From NCBI GenBank assembly GCA_013423325.1, contig BLJB01000081.1:124311-188310 (forward strand): a stretch of DNA of 64,000 bases, in the 5' to 3' direction. Origin of the DNA: Usnea hakonensis (lineage: Eukaryota > Ascomycota > Lecanoromycetes > Lecanorales > Parmeliaceae). The notes beneath the pieces are model-generated. The model searched no databases. It saw nothing but the letters and a program-made list of their open reading frames with translations, and had not been told where the DNA came from. Position 1 is the stretch's first letter, and each line of letters begins with the position of its first letter. Shown in pieces: positions 23,292 through 35,881 of this stretch. The translations under genes were made by a program, and so were the position numbers.

Positions 23292-26200
23292 TCATTTCCC
23301 CGCGGCAGGCATCTCATACCTGGCATCACCACCCTTGGCACCAACGGTAACCCATACCAGCTTTCCGCCTTCCTCCAACATGCCCTGCCATTTGACACCC
23401 CTCTTCCCCCCCATACAGCCCAGACCACCCTCTTTGGCCCAAAGGCTCACGACATCTCTGACAAACGACACCTTACTCTCGAGTTCGTTCTCTTGGACCA
23501 ATTCTTTGAATTCGTGACCACGATACGAGCCGCTCAACAAGACACTTGTGGGGTAGCAGAGGACACTTCGAGCAGCCAATGCTCCGGCCTCAAGAAATTT
23601 TCCGGTCTTGAGAGACTTTGCCGCTTGGGTTGGGAGGTGGTAGAAGTCAAGCCATTTTCCATCTGCAGAGACGACAAGCTTGGTGTGGTCTGGAAAGTTG
23701 AACTGGAAGGATCCGTCGCCGAAGCCCCAGATACCAAGATTGCCTAGACGCTGGTAGAACTTCACGAATGGGCCCGCGACATTGTTACGTCTCGATCTGC
23801 TAGAATTGGTCTCTTCGAGTGCGTCTGCGTCTGTTTCTTCGCTCTTTCCGAGGGTATGCGTCATATATTTGCCGAATTTGTCCCAAAGACAAAGTTTCCT
23901 TCTCTTTTCGTAATCATGAATATCGCGTCCAGGGGCAAGCTTATCTGCAACGCCAGCGGCACTCACCGGGACCTGGTAAGTCGATGCCGGAACTAAGACA
24001 CGTTTAAGACCCTCCAGACCGCAATTTTCGATGAACTCAATCGGTGCTCCTTTTGCATGAACCATTTGATGCTTCTCACGGTAATTTGTAACGTTGCGCT
24101 TCTTCAAATGGACCTCCGCTCCTGCCACGACTACACAGGTAGGGTTGCTGGCTTCATCACCTTTAAATACGCAGCCGACAGTGCCATTAGCAAGGATGTA
24201 ACCGATGCCGAACTTGTTGGTGTAGTCGACCCATTTGACGACTACTGGGCGGTGCTTGAAGTTCTGGCTTTTGACGTCAAAATCCTCAATGTCAGGACGG
24301 TCTTTGCCCCGAGCCAAGTCTTTCAAGCTTGTCTCAAGCTCGTCATGAAGTCTTTGTAACTGACGAAGAACATCGTCCGGCTTGGAATCTGGAAGGCACT
24401 CCAACACCTCGTCGGGTCCAATGAGTGCGTTTCCTGGCCTTGGGCTATCAGACCGCTCCCTAGCTCGATCTGCTGTCATTTCTGATGACGCTGTCCTAGT
24501 GAGGGGCACGACATCAGCCATCTCTTTCTGCACGTTTGACGCAATCCTGGCTCGTAATTGAGCAGCCTTGTCTTGGCCTTTCGCATCTGGGTCCGTGTAT
24601 TCTTGATCAATCCAGTAATCCTTGGTTGGCGCTCGGCGAGCTTTCGGTGCTGCTAGTGGGTCTGCCACATCGTCATCCAGCATATGAACTTTCTTTGATC
24701 GAGTAGCTCGAGGATTTCGAGCTAGTGCCTTTGCTTCGAGACCTCCAGCACTGGATGCATTGAGAGCGGGACGAACAGGTAGCTCGTTTAACAGCCCTCG
24801 TCGTGCACGTACAGAAGCATTGACTGAGGCCTTGGTACGCACGGCGCCGCGGAGGGGATCGGCATGATCCGAGATTTGCTTCAATTGAGGTTTGGAGCTG
24901 ACATGAGCGGCACGAAGGGCGGCGGCATGACTCTGAGCTGGAGGTCTTCTTGGCTGCTCAAGCCCGGACCGATTGCTGGAATTCTCTGCGACAGTGATGG
25001 ACGATCGAGACAAGTCTGAACCTTGTACAGCAACGTCTGAATTGAGCAAAGTCGATTGGCTCGAATCGTTCGCTTCCAGAGTTGGCCAGCTTAACATTTG
25101 AAATTTGGAGGTGTATACCATTTCCTTGGGCAGCGGTACAACGGGTGCGTTTCCTATGTCCTCTTCTGCCTGGCACTCGTTGTACAAAGACAGATTGACA
25201 TCCCCACCGACCGCTGGTTGAGGCTCGCTGTCACCAGGTAAAAGACCCACACCACAGTGTCTTGCAAGAGTTCTCAGACTCAGCCGTTCAGTACCCTTCA
25301 GCATGACGTCCCCACGAGGAGATGCTTTCCTGTCAAGGTAGCGTGGGAGATCGCGACAGAAATATTCTTCCATTACCATCGGCATTGCGTCGCCACCGTG
25401 CATCGAAAAGAAGGGATGACCAACCACCTGATCTGGATCAGGACGTTCTTCCGCATCGACTTTCAACAGTCGAGCAACCAGGTCTTTTGCCTCCTCAGGT
25501 ATGTCATTGAAAAGCTTGTTCTTCTCGGGCCAATCGTATTCGACGCCTCTGGCCTTTCGATAGATCTCGTTCTGCGAGGCTGCTTGGAACGGCGGTTGAC
25601 CAACGAGCATTGCAAATCTAAAGCGGTCAGATCAGGTCACCGCTAAATGTCCTTGCTGCACTTACACAATAATCCCAATTGCCCATATGTCGACCTTGTA
25701 GTCATGCCCGCCTTTTCCTTTCTCCAGGATTTCAGGGGCGATGTAATTGGGCGTTCCGCATAAGGTGGTCCTCCTTGACTTTGTGTCATAAAGGCCTTGA
25801 TACTCGTGCTTGCTCACCAGCACTGCTGCCAGACCGAAGTCCCCAATCTTGAGGTTCATGTCGTGGTCTAGAAAAAGATTTCCCATCTTCAGATCTCGAT
25901 GTATGACATTTCGGGCATGCATGTATTTGATTGCCCCACAAAGCTGAACTGTCAACCTTCTGGTTTCTGGCAAAGTCAAGCATCGTCTCTTCTTGACCAT
26001 GTCCATAATTGACCCATTGGAACATAGCTCAAGCACGACATATGTACTATCCTTAAAAGTGAAGGCGCGGTGGAATTCGACGATGTTTGGATGGCGCATC
26101 TTCGCGTGAATTTGCAGCTCTGTCCGAAACTGTGAGAACATTAGCTTGCATCTATCCTTGACCACGCCGGACGAACGTACCTTATCCTCCATCTTCTTCA

Positions 26201-26525
26201 GGCTCATGTAGGTCCTGACAATCTTGAGAGCAAATATGGTTGTGCCCGCCCCTCTACCCTTGTTGCGTAATTCGCCTTCGTAACAGATCGCAAAGCCTCC
26301 TTTTCCCAAACATTTTCCTGTTTTGAATTTCTCGGCCAGCCCACCCTTAAAAGCAGGAGGCTGAATAACCCATTCTGGTGGTGCAGGTGCATATTCTTTC
26401 TCTTTCAATGCCTTCTTCGCTGCCTCTGCCTTCTTTACTTCTTCATCGGCCAGCTCTTTCTCTTTGAGCTTGCTGACTTTTGGTCTGGCCTGTATATTAG
26501 TTGATATGGGTGACAAAGCCTCCAT
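23292..26525 (-). CDS. Polo-like mitotic kinase
   Basis: Exons 26525-26181, 26129-25666 and 25617-23292 give 1044 residues. Kinase features: glycine loop GKGGFAICYEG, FALKIV lysine, HRDLKMGNLFL, DFGLA and a T-loop Thr in RRTTLCGTPNY. The C-terminal half contains two polo boxes: PB1 around KWVDYTNKFGIGYILANGT and PB2 around GIWGFGDGSFQFNFPDHT. Between them is a long basic, Ser-rich linker. This is the PLK1/Cdc5/plkA arrangement that controls spindle pole bodies, mitotic exit and septation; polo boxes bind phosphorylated partners. The 51-nt intron 26130-26180 and the 48-nt intron 25618-25665 fall in the kinase domain. The first of these has no stop and keeps frame, so an unspliced reading would wrongly insert 17 residues. 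Confidence 0.95.
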
Positions 26526-27045
26526 TTTTGCAACTGTTACTAGCTGAGTCGTAGAGAATATGTACAGGTCTCAATGCGTCTGGAGCGTACTGATGGGGCC
26601 AAGTAAATACAGGATAGTCACAGCTCCTGACTACTGCGTGATTGTTGTAGAACTGACTTGCTGAGGGATGGAACGTAAAGAGTCCATAAGCCGACTATAC
26701 TAAAGGTAGGACATGTTGCGCCAGGTGTCGTAGCATGCTCAATGAGTGAGAGAGCACTTAGTACAAAATGTAAACATTGGAAGCCCTTGGCCTAACAACA
26801 GCCCGCCGGCTAACCTTCCTAAGCTGGTTACCAACGAACCATGACAAGCCTCGAGGCCATTTATGTTTTGCTCCTGTTGAAGCCAAAACATTAATTCGCA
26901 TTGGACCACCTGAAGAGGTGGTGAGATTGTCTATGCGCTGTTAAAAAATGGGCCTCCATACTATACCCTCTGCTATCCATGGGGGCCGCAGTCATGATTA
27001 CCACGGATTCTCTTGATCGACTGCCATTTGATTAGATTACCCGCA
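26526..27045. promoter_or_regulatory. Divergent promoter region, Polo kinase / OPA3-like
   Basis: This 520-nt region separates two outward-facing genes and must carry both promoters. No specific element is convincing, and no other gene was seen. Confidence 0.5.
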
Positions 27046-28115
27046 ATGTCTAGCATAGTGATCAAACTTGGCTCTCTCGTGGTCAAAACCCTCTCAAAGC
27101 CGATTGCAGTCCGTGATTGTTTCCCATCCGCCTATTCATTAGTGAGCTGACACCCTCCGACTCAGAACCGCATCAAGGCTCAAGCCCGAGAACATGAAAG
27201 ATTCCGTCGCATCTGTGTCAACTTCGCGCAGGGTATACACCGATGGGACATGCGGTTTCGCCTTGGCCTGCTTCAAGATAGCGCAGCACTCGAGAAACAG
27301 GCGGCCCGGGAAGCTGCAGAAGCCCAGGCCAAGAAACACAGAGCCGAAGCTCCTACCGTGAAAACGGAAGCCCAGTCAAAGGCAGATGAAGCAGCTGAAG
27401 CCCGATCTAAAGAAGGGCTCGAGAAGTCCAAGGAGCAAAGAAAGAAACCAAAGATTCGGCCTCTATCCGAAGCTAAAGCTATCGATGTGGGTGTCCTCTG
27501 AACGGTCCGGCAGGGCCAGACTTCATTATCGAATATATGAACTGACTTATGGAAATATTTTAGCTTGGCTCGAATTTTGTCTCTGAATCCTTCCTCTTCC
27601 TTGTTGGAGTCAGCCTTGTGTTCTTCGAGACATACCGCCGGAGCAAGCAGGAAACCTCAAAGCGAGAGGATGTTGCCGACCAGATTGAGAAACTGGAGAA
27701 TCAAGCCAAGTTGTTTAGGAAGGCATTCTTAGACTTGGAGAAAGAAACTTTGAAGAACAGCAGCTCGGGCATAATTGGTACACGTCGAATACTGCCAAAG
27801 GAGGTCTACGAGCTCGAAGGAGAAGAGGAGAAGGAGGGCAGACCGAAGGGGTGGCTGTCGTGGTTTCAGGGAATCTATCGACGGGATGTCCAAGAAGACG
27901 ACTTGACGCCAGAACCATCGATCAAAGCCCCTGAGGTCAATCCTCAGAGTGCATCCTCTGGACAAGATGTCCCCACCTTGAATGATTCTAAGCCCACAAG
28001 CATCTTAAGCAAAATACTACCAACTACTCACAAGAAGGACTCTGTGGATAATACCCAGCAGATAAAAGGAAACCCCAAGAAGTTGACTACTGAAAACAAC
28101 AGTCCAAGAGATTAA
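27046..28115 (+). CDS. OPA3-like mitochondrial protein
   Basis: Exons 27046-27108, 27166-27486 and 27564-28115 give 311 residues. The N terminus (KLGSLVVKTLSKPIANRIK) and the block REHERFRRICVNFAQGIHRW followed by RFRLGLL are diagnostic for OPA3. A charged Ala/Glu/Lys stretch comes next, then a hydrophobic segment (FVSESFLFLVGVSLVFFETY) and a coiled coil (QIEKLENQAKLFRKAFLDLE). OPA3 family proteins are associated with the mitochondrial membranes and affect organelle shape. The acidic Ser-rich C-terminal 130 residues are longer than in animal OPA3. Intron 1 uses donor GTCCGT and intron 2 GTGGGT. Confidence 0.9.
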
Positions 28116-28483
28116 GGCGACTTGGAATTCATGAACAGGCTTCGATGTGGGCATGCACTGCTTTTCCATGGCCCGATTGTATGTGTATACGTGTATGATA
28201 GGTATGGTATATGACCGCCTGTGTCTTCAAGGAGGGGGAAAAACGCTAGTAAAGCTGGGGGTATTCCATAGGGTAAGGACGACGTCTGAGTTGAACTTCA
28301 ACGAATTGTGTTGGTAAATATCCAGAGAACGCCTCTCGACTCGCTTATTAGTTGTTAAAAAAAACCATCCTCACTTTTCCAAGCATCCAACCTCCAAAAT
28401 CTTCAAATGCTCACTCCAACCTCCCATCACAACCAACAATCTTCAATCAAGACCAAGAATCACTCTAATCCCCCCAAAAAACC
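28116..28483. other. Short intergenic region
   Basis: Tandem-oriented spacer between OPA3-like and the C-rich gene. Nothing beyond a presumed terminator and promoter was seen. Confidence 0.5.
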
Positions 28484-29333
28484 ATGTTCTGCACCACCCT
28501 CCGCCGCCGCCCATCCCTCTCCACCCTCATCCCCCTCCTCAAATCCAGCACCAACCCCAAACTCCACGGTAAGTCCAAACCACCCACCACCCACCCCCAC
28601 CCTCAACCCCAACTCCATCACCATCCACCAAACTTACCCCCCAAAACGCAGAAACCGCCCTCCAAACCCACGACCTCGCCTTCCCAATCCCCATCTCCCA
28701 ACCCACCCACAACCAGCAGCCCAACCCCCGCCGCCCACCAACGCACCCATTCCTCATCCTAACCGCCTCAACCACCACCTCCCCCACAGCGACCTCAGAA
28801 CGCATAACCCGATTCTCAACCCTAACCGCAACTCCCACCCCAACAATCCTATTCCTCCTCACAACCTCACCCTTCCAACCCCCCACCTCCACCGCACTCC
28901 AAACCTTCATGGACCTGCAAACCTTGTCAGTCCCACCCCTCCCCCCCCCCAGAAAAAAAAAGCCCCAAGAAATCTAACCCAAACCCCCCAAACAAACAGA
29001 ACCCACACCCTCGCAACCCCACCCCCCCTCCTCCCCATCCCCTCACCAGCCCACCTCCTCCCCACCCTCCACACCTACACCACCATACCCACAGCATCCA
29101 CCCCCCCACCAGCAACACCCCTCTCCATACTCCCTTATCTCACGACCACAGCACCCTTGCAGCCTCTGACGACGCATACGGCGAACGTGCTGAGCGATAT
29201 ATGTCATTCGATTAGTGAGATAGTGGAGCTGGGGGAGACGGAAGGGGGGAGGGAGATGTTGGGGCGGTGGTTGGGGGAGGAGGAAGGGAGGGGGGTGGTG
29301 GAGTTTTGGGAGGGGGAGTGGCTTGTTGAGTAG
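28484..29333 (+). CDS. Fungal protein of unknown function, Pro/Thr-rich, possibly mitochondrial
   Basis: Exons 28484-28568, 28652-28925 and 29000-29333 give 230 residues. The start MFCTTLRRRPSLSTLIP is arginine-rich without acids, as in mitochondrial presequences. The middle contains LTASTTTSPTATSERITRF, and the acidic C terminus contains VLSDICHSISEIVELGE and WLGEEEGRGVVEFWE. No known domain was recognised. Both introns are consistent in phase, and the exon-encoded text is protein-like while the introns are not, which supports the model. Codons are almost all C-ending in the first two thirds and switch to G-rich codons near 29170. Function is not assigned. Confidence 0.6.
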
Positions 29334-29639
29334 GTGGGTTGGGTGGCTGGGATTGGGAGGGAGGGAGGGAGGGAGGGAGGGAGAGTGAGGGGGAGAGGGC
29401 TGCTTTGGTGATGTTGGCTCTGGGTCTGGGTTATTAGATCTGGGGTGCTTTTGAAGCGTTCTTCCCATTGGCATGTCGCTTGCTGTGGAGTTTTTCAAAA
29501 GACATAAGAGTTGAGAGCTGCTAGTAGTCGATCGAGTGCAAGTGCAATGGCTCAATTGGATCTTGATATCAGTACAGGAAGTTCAGTCCAATCCAACTCC
29601 GCCAAGCACGGTCAACAGTAGTCTCGCCCATCTCGTTTA
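29334..29639. other. Intergenic region with a G-rich tract
   Basis: It contains the G-quadruplex-capable run at 29355-29383. The remainder is the shared 3' flank of two convergent genes. Confidence 0.7.
29355..29383 (+). repeat. (GGGA)n tract, potential G-quadruplex
   Basis: Six consecutive GGGA/GGAG units on the coding strand just 3' of the stop codon at 29333, flanked by further GGG runs. At least four G3 tracts with one-base loops satisfy the usual quadruplex rule. It would lie in the mRNA 3' UTR. Folding is predicted, not shown. Confidence 0.85.
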
Positions 29640-31832
29640 CTATATCTCCAGCCGTGGTTCCTGGCCCTGGACACGTCCAATAACAATACTTGCGGCATAC
29701 TTAGGGATGACCTCGTCGTCGTGCAGCATCTCGAACTCTGTCTCCAGTGTCAGATCAAACATCCGCATGAACAGGAGGAGACGGAACAAACCTTCAGAAG
29801 CATCCTTGCCCATATGGCTGAACAGCGCCTGGGGGCCTCCTGGATGCTCATCCAACCAATTTGTCACGTCAAGCACGATGCCCTTGACGGCAATCCACAG
29901 ATCATCCTTTTTGTTATGCTTCGCTACCTCCTCCATGCTATACTCCTGATCCGGCACCTTGAACTCAACTGGATCAGAGGGCTTACTCACTTTGCCCGGA
30001 TCGCTGCTGTCTGCGTTGTCGCCTTTCATTACTGGAGCAACAGAGCGCTGCGATTGCTGCTCTTGCTTTTTGCCTCCGGCGGCAGGTGAGTAGCTTGCGT
30101 CGGATGAGGACGCGTTAGAGCCATCTGCCCATTCCACCGATATCTTCCCTGGCGTTGAAGGATCGATATGTAGGGAGATCTGTCCAAGACGCTGAGAAGC
30201 AGTAGAGATCCCGCCGGTAATGACTTTCTGAAAGAGGTATTGGCTGGCGCTACTACCAGCGACACGACCGTACACGACACAGCCAAGAAGAGAGGAACCA
30301 CCAAGACGATTGGCGCCGTGGACACCGCCTGCAAGTTCACCGCAGGCGTAGAGGCTCTCAAATGGCTTGCCTTCGGAATTCAACACCTCGGCTTTATCGT
30401 TGATTTCGATACCACCCATAGTGAAATGCAGGACTGGCTCCATCACGGCGACATGGAAGGTGTCGTCAATGTTGAAGGGGAGGTTGTGGAAAAACTTTTT
30501 GCCAAAAGGGTCTTTCTGTTTGCCATCGGCAATGTCGTTGTAATTGGAGAAAGTCTTCTGAAGGGATTGTTCTGAACATCCGATGTCTTTGGCTAATTCC
30601 TTGCCGCTCATCTTCTTCATCAGACCACGCCCGGAATAATGACGGGTATGAAAATCGAGCACGTTGGATGCTTTGGAATTGAGGACGAGGCGGATGGGCC
30701 ACTTCTTGGCTTCCTTCTGTTTCCACATTTCCCCAGATACGTAGTCACGGTGACCCAGCTCGTCCGAAAATCGTTGGCCGTCGCCGTTAAGCAGAAGACC
30801 ACCCTCACCACGTAGAGCTACACACTTATTAATATAAAAGGTTCAGTGTGATACATATGCAGGCACATACCTTCTGCGGCCAGGAACTTCCATTTCGAGC
30901 CTGGATCTTTAGGATCTACCAGACCTGTTGGATGTACTTGGACCTTGTCGAGGTCGATCCCGTTGCCACCAATGTCCATCAACATCTTCAAGCCATCACC
31001 AGTAGCATGCGTTCCATTTGTACTCGCGAGATCAAAGGTATCGGGTCTATGCTTCTTCAACAAAGACGAGTCGCTGAAATCGGCAGCGTAGCCTCCAGTA
31101 GCCAGTACTACCACGCCGTCAATCGAGCTCTCCTCGCCACCAAACTCATATGTGACCCCGCTTATTTTGTTTCCTTCCTTGTTGATCTTCGTGACACGGG
31201 CTTTCTTGATGATTTGAATTCGCTCTGGATCACTCTCGACCAATTCTTCTAGACGCTGCATCAAGGCGTAGGTTATTGCCATGCCTGGGAATTTGGCATC
31301 GTGCCCTCTGTGAGTTCGGGGTTGAGAGTGGCCACTAGCCAGCTGTCAGCATGTCAAACTTCCCAGTCTTATAAAGTACGCATACCCTAGCCGCGAAACG
31401 AGGGTCAAATCCAGGTTGAACACATCTTGAAGCCATTCTACAGCCGAGGCGGACTGATACGTGAGAACTTTGATCAAGTCGGGTCTTGCTTTATCTCTTG
31501 CCGATTTAAGTGTGTCATCGTAAAATTGTTTGACGCTGTCTTGGATCTTCTCGTCGACTTGTGTTCTTGTTAAGGCAGCATTAATGCCCGAAGTTGCTTT
31601 TGTAGAGTTTCCGCCGAAGAAGTCTGCGTCATTGGTCAGTGTATTTAGTCTGGCAAAGATGAATACAGCAACTCACTGTTCTTGTCGAGTAGCAGGACAT
31701 TGCCACCAGCGAGGTAGATGGTATGGGCAGCACTCAGGCCAGACACTATGTTTCAATTAGTCTCGGGCACGGCGGAGCGGGGGTGTAACGCTGCGTACAG
31801 CCTCCTCCAACCACGATTACTCTAGGGGCCAT
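29640..31832 (-). CDS. Soluble fumarate reductase (Osm1/Frd1-like) with C-terminal cytochrome b5 domain
   Basis: Exons 31832-31799, 31745-31677, 31623-31386, 31334-30871, 30817-29792 and 29737-29640 give 642 residues. The FAD-binding motif VIVVGGGLSGLSAA is at the N terminus. Flavoprotein catalytic-region motifs include GGNSTKATSGINAA, RTHRGHDAKFPG and GGVHGANRLGGSSL. A Ser/Gly-rich linker leads to a cytochrome b5 domain with heme ligands in DEHPGG and in EFEMLHDD. Osm1/Frd1 reduce fumarate to succinate to reoxidise FADH2 under low oxygen; fusion to cytochrome b5 is known in filamentous fungi. No targeting peptide is evident. The last intron (29738-29791, donor GTTTGT) is in frame and stop-free, so it is easily missed. 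Confidence 0.93.
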
Positions 31833-32303
31833 GATGAAAAGGGAGTACGCTATACAGGAGTAGCAAATATGAGGGAGTATGAGGGTTCGGCTGGCGAAAA
31901 GGAGCGGATAGTGAATGCTTACAGAAGAAGAAGAGGAAGAGGAGGATTGTGGGTCTTTGTGTATTGGACAATGGACTTTTGAATTAGTGGCGCAGTATCT
32001 CCGAGCCTCGGCTGAGCTAAAGCCATGGTTACTAAAATTGTTAAACGTGATAGATGATTGGTCAACCAATCTTCTCATGCTGGTGGTGCATTTGCACATG
32101 ACTGGTGAATCATATTCACCTTCAAAGTCCAGCATCAGGTGGTCTGTCGATGCATTGAATACGTGGTACTCGCTACGGATCTAGAACTTCATTTCCGATT
32201 ACCGTTACTACATTACATAAAGTATTATATTCTGTTATTGCGCGAAGTAGTCACTCCCTAGTCGTTGCTTTTGCCATTTCCCTACCCTTTGAATTCGCTG
32301 GTA
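31833..32303. promoter_or_regulatory. Divergent promoter region, fumarate reductase / beta-glucosidase
   Basis: The two genes start 471 nt apart in opposite directions. A GAA-rich stretch (31923-31950) lies near the fumarate reductase start. No specific binding site is claimed. Confidence 0.5.
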
Positions 32304-35105
32304 ATGGCGGACATAAATGTGGAAAGGGTGCTCTCAGAGTTGACACTAGAGGAAAAGGTGTCTCTTACTGCTGGTTGGCCTCCCCAATCTTGGCACCTTT
32401 TTGTGATTGTCTTTCTTTAAAGGGACGACGTACTCTGGCCCATGTCTTTGTCAGCATAGGAGCATCTATCTCAGGCCGTCGATCGAAATCCAGATAAAAG
32501 ACGCGTGATATAGAAGCAAATTTTTGGCATCTTTTAAAGCTCGGACCAAAAGGCACCCAAAAAAGTACTGACTATTAGCTAGGCAGAGACTTCTGGCATA
32601 CAGTTTCTATCCCTCGACTTGGCGTCCCATCGATACGTACATCCGATGGACCCAACGGCGTTCGGGGAACTCGGTTCTTCAATGGCACACCATCAGGCTG
32701 CCTCCCATGCGCGACGGCGCTTGGATCAACCTTTGACCATGATTTGCTCCACTCTGTTGGCAAATTTCTGGGGCAAGAGTCCAAGGCCAAGGGTGCACAT
32801 GTTCTATTGGGACCTACAATAAATATTCAACGTTCCCCGCTTGGTGGTCGTGGCTATGAGTCTTTCTCCGAGGACCCCTACCTGTCGGGGACACTTGCCG
32901 GCGAGTATTGTAATGGGGTCCACGAGGAGGAGATAATTACGACTCCGAAACATTTTGTTTGCAATGACCAAGAGCATGAACGACTGGCTGTAGATAGTAT
33001 CGTTACCAATAGGGCACTAAGGGAGATTTACCTCATGCCATTTATGCTGGCTATCAAGAAAGCCCGTCCGAAGGCTGTCATGACGGCTTATAACAAAGTC
33101 AATGGGACACATGCTGCGGAAAATCAGAAGATTCTTGATATACTGCGGACAGACTGGGGCTGGGAAGGGTTGCTGATGAGTGACTGGTGAGCGTTCCTTG
33201 CGAAACGAGCGATCAATAGCCAATCATCCAAGGTACGGCACATACAGCACTTCGGAAGGAATTAACGCTGGCTTGGATCTTGAGATGCCGGGGCCTACAA
33301 AATGGCGTGGTGCCGCGCTCAGTCACGCCGTGACCTCCAATAAGGTACGACAACATGTGCTGGATGAAAGGGTGCGCGCAGTGCTGAAGACAGTCAAAGA
33401 AGCGGCCAGGTCTGGCGTGGCTGAGGATGCTAAAGAAGGTGGACTGAACAGACCTGTGGACCAAATATTTCTGCGGCGTGTCGCCGCGGAGTCTATTGTG
33501 CTGCTCAAAAACGAAAATTCCATTCTTCCGTTCGACAAGAACAAGACTATAGCTGTAATCGGTCCGAATGCCAAAGTCGCGACTTATTCTGGAGGCGGCA
33601 GTGCTTCTCTATTGCCATACTATGCCGTGACTCCATTTGACGGCATTTCAAATCAATGTGAATCTGTACGCTTTTCGCAGGGTGCTTACAGCCACAAAGA
33701 ACTTCCCTTGCTCGGTAAATCGTTGCGGACGTTGGATGGCAAACCAGGCTTTGATTTCCGAGCGTACGATAAATCGGTCAACGCTCCTGATCGGAAACTT
33801 CTCGATACGTTGCATCTAACGGATTCCTACATGTTCGTGATGGACTACAAGGTACCAAATTACACAAGCTCGACCTACTACGTTGATGTCGAAGGCCTTT
33901 TCATTCCCGAAGAAGAAGGAACATACGAGTTTGGCTTGACCGTGCAAGGCACCGGACAACTATTCATTGATGGACATTTGGTTGTAGACAATGTACATGA
34001 TCAGCGACCTGGTACTGCCTTCTTTGGTTCTGGCACCGTTGAAGAGATCGGATCAATGTACCTCAGGGCTGGGGAGTCATACAAAGTCCGTGTAGAATTT
34101 GGTACTGCTCCGACAGCAAAGCCGTCGAATCGAGCGACAGTTTCCTTTGGAGCTGGTGGCCTTCGCATAGGCGGATGCAAACGTATAGATCCGGAGAAAG
34201 CAATTGTTGATGCTGTCAAGCTGGCTTCTGAAGTTGAACAAGTGATTGTTTTTGCTGGTTTGAATAGTGATTGGGAGGGCGAAGGCGCTGATAGACCTGA
34301 CATGAATTTACCGCCTTACAGTGATGATCTCATTAGCCAAGTCCTCAAGGCGAATCCAAAGGCTGCAATCGTACTTCAGAGCGGCACGCCAGTCACTATG
34401 CCGTGGGTTGACGAAGCCAGTGCCCTGGTGCAGGCTTGGTACGGCGGCAATGAGACTGGAAATGCCATTGCTGATATTTTGTTTGGAGGTGTTAATCCTG
34501 TAAGCTTCCCCTTTGCGTCTTTGGCTAGCTTGAGCGCTCAAATTCATACTTCGCAGTCTGGCAAGCTGTCCCTATCCTTTCCCCACCGCATCGAGGACAA
34601 CCCAGCCTTCCTCAACTACCGCTCTGAGCGCGGCCGTGTCTTATATGGTGAAGACATCTACGTCGGCTACCGCTTCTATGACAAAGTCAAGCGCCCAGCT
34701 CTCTTTTCCTTCGGCCATGGCCTGTCGTATACTACTTTCGACCTATCAGATCTGAGTGTTTCTACAACCACCTCTACCTTGATCGTCAAACTGAACGTCT
34801 CAAACTCTGGCTCTCGAGCTGGGGCGGAGGTAGTGCAAGTGTACATCGAAGCTAGTGCACCAAGCATTCATCGACCGCCTAAGGAATTGAAGGGTTTCAA
34901 GAAAGTGTTCTTGGCGGCGGGTGAATCGAGTGAGGTACGGGTTGAAATGGACAGGAAATATGCTACCAGCTTCTGGGACGAGGGCAGGGATGAGTGGATC
35001 GTAGAGAAGGGGAAATATGTGGTTATGGTCGGGACGAGCAGCCAAGGTCGATTCCTGGAAGAAATCTTTGAGGAAGGCCAAACGTGGTGGTGGACAGGGC
35101 TCTGA
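32304..35105 (+). CDS. Beta-glucosidase, GH3 family with PA14 domain, intracellular type
   Basis: Exons 32304-32373, 32583-33186, 33233-34499 and 34557-35105 give 829 residues. The start MADINVERVLSELTLEEK lacks a signal peptide, so the enzyme is probably intracellular. GH3 features: DFWHTV, SDGPNGVRG, KHFVCNDQE and the nucleophile Asp224 in LLMSDWYGTYS. A PA14 domain (about residues 390-530) sits between the two GH3 domains, followed by the fibronectin-like C terminus. The enzyme hydrolyses cellobiose or other beta-glucosides. Intron 1 is unusually long here (209 nt, donor GTTGGC), while intron 2 is 46 nt. Intron 3 (34500-34556) is in frame without a stop. Confidence 0.93.
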
Positions 35106-35881
35106 GACATGGGACTGCTTTACTCGTGAGAGAGCGTTTCACTCCTGTGCTCGTGGTGTGAATTTTGCATCACATACAAGCGCTGGACTGGAGTGTTGGC
35201 ACAAACTATCATGTATCTTATGAGAAGATCTGCGCCCAGCTTTTTTAGGGCATCTTGGACTTGCACACTTTTTGAACGCGTTTAGTGTTGTACAGAGGGG
35301 CACTTCCCCTCCCTCCCCTCTCCCCTTATGATGAGTAATTCAAGGCTAAAAACCGCATCGAAAGCAAAAACCGCTCTGAGGACTGCATTCACCGGGAGGT
35401 CCTGTAGCCGCTAGCATCAACGAAGTCTGACTTTAAAATCGCCACTCCAAGTTGGTTCATATTAAGCGATGACTCAGTTTACCATACAAAGGTTCAGGTC
35501 GCTAGCGACTGTGGGTCGAGGCTTTTCGGCCTTCTTTAAACGCCGTTGGCACCACTGGCGATTTGGTGGATTTTCCGACGGCTTGTTTTCATCTACGAGT
35601 CATCTGCAAGATTCTTAATCTGTTCCACCATTGCTGAGGGGGCTGCTGCTTATTGAGTTCCATGTTGGGACAGACTGAAAGATGGGCTCGGATGCAAGTA
35701 CTCGGTTGCAGAAAGAGGCCTGCCAGCAAAGGAAGGTCTCTGGGAGCCATTAGATAGAACCAAGGAACCAGTCAGAGGATCTCGCAAGCACAAATTTGAG
35801 AGTAAATACGCCAGAGAGGTTTCTCGAGGGGCTAGTCACAATGAATTAAGTCTTGCTCTCTTGATGCAGGTCTTTCCGTAC
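35106..35881. other. Intergenic region
   Basis: Convergent 3' flanks of the glucosidase and of the unknown gene at 35882-36826. I see no gene, RNA or repeat. Confidence 0.5.
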
